Below, in pieces: positions 60,764 to 64,000 of a stretch of DNA of 64,000 bases. Every line of letters begins with the position of its first letter. Within the stretch, counting starts at the first letter, position 1. Source of the stretch: Prado023 sp963736425. GTDB lineage: Bacteria; Actinomycetota; Actinomycetes; S36-B12; CAIYMF01. The translations under genes were made by a program, and so were the position numbers. The stretch spans positions 43,752-107,751 of the forward strand of contig CAVTOX010000022.1 in assembly GCA_963736425.1 (NCBI GenBank), given 5' to 3'. Under the pieces are notes generated by a model. It was given only the letters and a program-made list of their open reading frames with translations. It ran no database searches and was not told where the DNA came from.

Positions 60764-61021
60764 CGGTGTTCAAGGGGGGTCCGGCAGCCGACACTTGGAC
60801 CGTATGCCCTCAGCAACCTCCTTGTTCCCGCTCGGCACCCTTCATCTGCAGACCGGCACCGTCGTCCGCCGTGTATGGGCGTACGCCCGTCGGGTAGTCA
60901 ACCTGTGCGGGCGGCTCACCTCTGGGCATCCCCTCCGCTCGACCAGGCACGACACAAGTCCTTCGCATGCATCTCGCCACTGTGGGCGGGTTCGACATCT
61001 TCCCCTGGAGAGGTAGCAATC

Positions 61022-61081
61022 ATGGATCGCGCAGCAACCAGAGGGCGGACGCCGCGATCGACGGGCGGAGGGGTTGGATGA
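61022..61081 (+). CDS. possible 19-residue leader peptide before the PIG-L gene
   Basis: In the 317-bp gap 60764-61080 no larger gene is visible. A short frame begins at ATG 61022 after a strong GGAGAGGT site and encodes MDRAATRGRTPRSTGGGVG. Its TGA overlaps the ATG of the deacetylase gene at 61081. It may couple translation, or be an artefact of an unrecognised frameshift at the true start of the deacetylase. Confidence 0.35.
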   Translation: MDRAATRGRTPRSTGGGVG

Positions 61082-61821
61082 TGCAGACGACATTCGGGGA
61101 TTCCTTCTTGAAGGACCAGCGCCTGCTCGTAGTGGCACCGCACCCGGACGACGAGGTGCTCGGCTGCGCTGGCACCATGGCTCGCGTCAAGGCGCTGGGC
61201 GGTGAGGTCTTCGTCTTGGTGCTCACCGCTGGAGGGATCGAGCAGTACGGGCGCGGGCTGGACGGCAGCACGGCCCTGGTTCCGGGCAGCACCAGGGTCC
61301 AGGAGTTCGAGGAGGTGATGAAGCACCTCCTCGTGGACGGAAGCGACGTGCTCTTCACCGACGACGAGACCCATCAGCGACTGGACACGCGCCCACAGCG
61401 GGAGATCATCGAGTGGCTCGAGCGCGGGTCCCTGCTGTCCCTGGAGGCGCTGCGGCCGAGCATGGTACTCATCCCGGCCCTGAGCTTCAACCAGGACCAC
61501 CGAGCGGCCTATCGGGCGTGTGTCGCCGCTACCCGTCCAGCTGCGCCCGGGACGCGGCATTTCGCGCCGGCCGTACTCACCTACGACAACTCCACCGGTT
61601 TCTGGTCTCCGCCCGGTGAGGCATTCCTACCGGATGTCTACGTGGACATCTCGGATTTCCTCGAGACCAAGATGATTGCGCTCGACTTGTACCGATCACA
61701 GATGCGGCCGCGCCCCTTCCATGCGAGTCCCGACGGCATCCGGACGGAGGCCGCCTACCGGGGCGGGCAGGTGGCGCTGGATGCCGCCGAGGCCTTCCGG
61801 ATCATGCGGCTGGTGCTGTGA
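61081..61821 (+). CDS. PIG-L family deacetylase
   Basis: The 246-residue protein has the LmbE/PIG-L zinc motif APHPDDEVLGCAGTMAR near residue 20 and a later zinc histidine in FNQDHRAAYRA. The family hydrolyses N-acetyl groups from GlcNAc-containing small molecules or lipid-linked sugars. GGAGGGG at 61068-61074 is six bases before the ATG at 61081; ATG 61078 and a frame from 60967 are alternatives. It overlaps the following gene (TGATG). It may modify a precursor of the polysaccharide locus. Confidence 0.9.
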   Translation: MQTTFGDSFLKDQRLLVVAPHPDDEVLGCAGTMARVKALGGEVFVLVLTAGGIEQYGRGLDGSTALVPGSTRVQEFEEVMKHLLVDGSDVLFTDDETHQRLDTRPQREIIEWLERGSLLSLEALRPSMVLIPALSFNQDHRAAYRACVAATRPAAPGTRHFAPAVLTYDNSTGFWSPPGEAFLPDVYVDISDFLETKMIALDLYRSQMRPRPFHASPDGIRTEAAYRGGQVALDAAEAFRIMRLVL

Positions 61822-62630
61822 TGAGCCTGAGTCAGACCCTCGACGTCGAAGTCGTGGAACCGGCGCTCCACCCGCCGTCAGCGCGCGCGGGCGCTCCCGG
61901 GGCTCCTGTTCGGGCATGTCTGCACCAGCCGAACTTCCTCCCCTGGGCCAAGCTGATCGACAAGATCATGGCCTGTGACGTGTACATCGCATACGACAGC
62001 GTCCAGTACACCCGTACCGAGTTCCATTCGCGGCAGCAGATCGGTTCACGCTCCGGGCCGATCTGGCTGTCCGTGCCGGTACTGAGCCGGGGACGCGGCA
62101 GGCAGCGCCTCTGCGAGGTTGAGCTCGTTCCGCACACGGACTGGCGTGATGCCCATCTGCGCCTGCTGCGTGAGCACTACGGGCGTGCCCCCCGGTACGA
62201 CGAGGTCTCCGACCTCATCGCCACCGTCTACGCCCAGGAGCACCGCCGGCTCGTGGACCTGAACCTCGCCCTGATCGAGACGATCCTGGCCTACATAGGA
62301 GCCAGCGTGCGGATCGTCCGGGCCACGGCATACCCCCATGAAGGGTCCAACACCGAGCGCCTGATCCAGCTGACGCAGGCCGTCGGTGCTGACACCCACG
62401 TGACCAGCACATTCGGCACCGACCGGCAGTACATCTGCTGGGAGGAGGTCGCGGACGCTGGGATAGTCGTGGAGTCGCAACGGTTCCAGGAGCCGAGAGT
62501 CGACGGGATGCACCCGTCTGTCCCAGGGCTGTCGATCGTCGATCTGCTCTTCGTGGTCGGCTCCGACGCGGGGCGTGCCCTCACCGAGACCCGCTGCCTG
62601 GACTCTGTCCTGGGCGTGCGGAGAAGGTAG
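61821..62630 (+). CDS. WbqC family protein
   Basis: The 269-residue protein matches the WbqC family seen in O-antigen and capsule loci. It has the opening CLHQPNFLPWAKLIDKIMACDVYIAYDSVQYTR, then GPIWLSVPVL and the later WEEVADAGI. The reaction is not established; a transferase role in amino-sugar modification is often supposed. ATG at 61821 shares a base with the PIG-L stop, so they are co-translated, consistent with acting in turn on the same sugar. Confidence 0.85.
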   Translation: MSLSQTLDVEVVEPALHPPSARAGAPGAPVRACLHQPNFLPWAKLIDKIMACDVYIAYDSVQYTRTEFHSRQQIGSRSGPIWLSVPVLSRGRGRQRLCEVELVPHTDWRDAHLRLLREHYGRAPRYDEVSDLIATVYAQEHRRLVDLNLALIETILAYIGASVRIVRATAYPHEGSNTERLIQLTQAVGADTHVTSTFGTDRQYICWEEVADAGIVVESQRFQEPRVDGMHPSVPGLSIVDLLFVVGSDAGRALTETRCLDSVLGVRRR

Positions 62631-62655
62631 GGCGAAGCCAGTGGCCGCCGCGCCC

Positions 62656-63387
62656 CTACCGCAGGAAGGATGCAGAGAAGCTGTTGAGGTCGACCGCAAC
62701 GCCCTGGACCTTCACCTCGAAGCGCTGCTGCAGGCCGATGCGAGCCGTGCTCGCACCGGTGTTCCACCCTCCGTAGGGCATAGCTGCGGGCGTCGTCATG
62801 TTCGGCTTCCAGGATGACAGCTCCGCGCCGTACACGGCGTTGGTGTCCCACAGAGGCACGTCGGAGAACGCGGTGCTGCCACCCATGACCTGCGGCCACA
62901 TCCCTGAGCCGGAGTAGATGACGGGTCGCACCCCGAGCGCGCGCACCCCGTCGACCATCGCCCTCGTCACCGGGACGCCGGGGTCGGTCTCGACGTCGAG
63001 GGCGAAGAACTGCAGCTGGGAGGCGTACTGACCGAGCGCCGTGATGCCGGTCCGCCAGCACCTCGGGTCGCGGGTGTACGCGGCGATGCGCAGTCCGGCC
63101 TTGAGGGCCATGGCGGCCTGGACCTGGGATCGGGCCCAGGGGTCGCAGGACCCCCACGAGGTGCTGTGCAGCACGTACAGGTCGAACCCGCGTGTCCGCA
63201 TCGAGGCGAACCACGCGGGATCGGTGATGGTGGCGGTCGTGTCGAAAGCACGCACGGCGGCGGGAGCGCTCACGACGCCGGGATGGGCGCGGACGGTCGT
63301 TGCAGCCCAACTGGCGTTGGTGGCCGAGCCGACGACAGCGAGGGCGAGGGACAGGGACAGGGTGGCGGTGACGGTTCGTAGGCGCAT
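62656..63387 (-). CDS. secreted DUF1906-like (glycoside hydrolase-like) protein
   Basis: The 243-residue exported protein has a signal peptide (residues 1-29, ending NASWAA) and a TIM-barrel-like domain resembling DUF1906/Rv2525c and GH25-like proteins: AVRAFDTTATITDPAWFASMRTRG, FDLYVLHST, LQFFALDVETDPG and VRPVIYSGSGMWP. The acidic DVETD motif is a likely catalytic or sugar-binding element. It is convergent with the WbqC gene and read from the other strand. ATG at 63387 is chosen because the signal peptide starts there. Confidence 0.75.
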   Translation of the reverse strand: MRLRTVTATLSLSLALAVVGSATNASWAATTVRAHPGVVSAPAAVRAFDTTATITDPAWFASMRTRGFDLYVLHSTSWGSCDPWARSQVQAAMALKAGLRIAAYTRDPRCWRTGITALGQYASQLQFFALDVETDPGVPVTRAMVDGVRALGVRPVIYSGSGMWPQVMGGSTAFSDVPLWDTNAVYGAELSSWKPNMTTPAAMPYGGWNTGASTARIGLQQRFEVKVQGVAVDLNSFSASFLR

Positions 63388-63666
63388 GCGGATTCCAGCC
63401 TTCTGTTGTCGGAGATGAGACCCGGGACCCCCGTCGGGCTCGCGACGATCATCGGCAGGGCAGGAGTCATCCGCCCGTTCCCTTAGAGTCTCCATAGCTT
63501 TGGGTTAGGTTGCCCCGAACGACATCGAGGTATGAACCACCGAAACAGGCGAAACCACCCCCACCCTTCCTCCGCATGTCGCAGGGCCGTGGACCGGTTC
63601 TCCTCGCTCCTCTGACCGCCGCCCCAGCCTCCGTATGAAGGTGCACCCCACGGGTAGGAGGTGCTC

Positions 63667-64000
63667 ATGGCAAGTGATATCGCCCTCGTCCTCGGATCGG
63701 AGCACCGTGACCTGCTGGTCCTCGCCGACCAGTGCGGTCGGGTCAGCAGGGGATTCCATGACCCCGTCACTGAGTTGGGTCGCCGGTTGCTGGCTCACGT
63801 CGCTGCAGTCGAGGCGGAGTTCCACCCCGTCCTGCGCTCGTCGCCCTCTCTGAACCAGGTGGACGTGAGAAGTGCTGTCGAACGGGTTGATGCCGTCCTC
63901 GGCGATGACGCGGTGGACGGGGAGGCGCTGGCGGGCGCCGCGCGGGATCTGGTCGACCTGGAACGGGCCGTCCTGCCCGCCCTCGTTGCGATGCTGCCGA
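63667..64000 (+). CDS. hemerythrin-like (HHE) domain protein, cut by window end
   Basis: The frame begins with ATG at 63667, five bases after AGGAGG, and is still open at the window edge (111 codons). The start IALVLGSEHRDLLVLADQCG and the later LGRRLLAHVAAVEAEFHPVL fit the His/Glu pattern of HHE cation-binding four-helix bundles. Such proteins bind a di-iron centre and sense oxygen or store iron. The C-terminal part is outside the window. The interval 63388-63666 holds no other gene. Confidence 0.7.
   Translation, partial: MASDIALVLGSEHRDLLVLADQCGRVSRGFHDPVTELGRRLLAHVAAVEAEFHPVLRSSPSLNQVDVRSAVERVDAVLGDDAVDGEALAGAARDLVDLERAVLPALVAMLP

Noticed and set aside
63505..63523. IdeR/DtxR-like iron box beginning TTAGGTT
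   Set aside because: Only the left half fits the consensus; the right half lacks the palindromic partner.
50906..64000. Genomic island integrated at tRNA-Ser
   Set aside because: The tRNA lies next to an accessory-looking locus, but I see no integrase, no transposase and no second copy of the tRNA 3' end in the window.

Overview
The window is very G+C-rich, uses many GTG start codons, and carries a bacterial proteasome activator (Bpa), a DUF4446 protein, class II aldolase and several apparently leaderless genes. This points to an actinobacterium; I cannot name the genus from sequence alone.

Layout. 0-4 kb: a tocopherol-cyclase-like gene, then a four-gene PTS operon (EIIB, EIIA, HPr, EI) with no EIIC. 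4-9.3 kb (minus strand): purC-purB-purD with two unassigned genes upstream. 9.4-16.5 kb: a class III aminotransferase, pntAB transhydrogenase, an Old Yellow Enzyme and a secreted beta-helix protein; pntA, the OYE gene and the beta-helix gene are all broken by frameshifts. 16.5-30 kb: mostly core genes (purA, fba, a flavoprotein dehydrogenase, GDPD, DUF4446, pheA, rhomboid, HAD phosphatase, serS, bpa), plus a SET-domain protein and a K+ channel.

28.9-35.6 kb is a carbohydrate locus: ROK regulator, ABC importer (binding protein and two permeases), a family GH4 glycosidase (frameshifted) and a BadF/NagK-type sugar kinase. 36-48.4 kb holds an acyl-CoA carboxylase pair, AtuA, a TetR regulator, an acyl-CoA dehydrogenase and an enoyl-CoA hydratase. 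These resemble the acyclic-terpene (Atu) or leucine (Liu) degradation sets. They are interrupted by vapBC and by an AMMECR1/Memo/radical-SAM pair. The same tandem palindrome (TTGACGCTnnCGTCAA, two copies 17 bp apart) sits over the promoters of both the carboxylase genes and tetR, so the two halves are probably one regulon.

After a DsbA-like gene, a PLP decarboxylase and tRNA-Ser(UGA), the rest (51.3-63.4 kb) is a cell-surface polysaccharide locus: nucleotide-sugar dehydrogenase, NAD-dependent epimerase/decarboxylase, membrane-anchored GH18, processive GT2 synthase, CE4 deacetylase, PIG-L deacetylase, WbqC-like protein and a DUF1906-type secreted hydrolase-like protein. Two secreted paralogues with an uncharacterised, possibly double-psi beta-barrel, C-terminal domain lie at 51.3 and 59.9 kb. 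The window ends inside a hemerythrin-like gene.

About ten apparent frameshifts occur in otherwise well-conserved genes, six of them between 13.6 and 15.8 kb. This looks more like base-level assembly error than true gene decay, but only reads could settle it.
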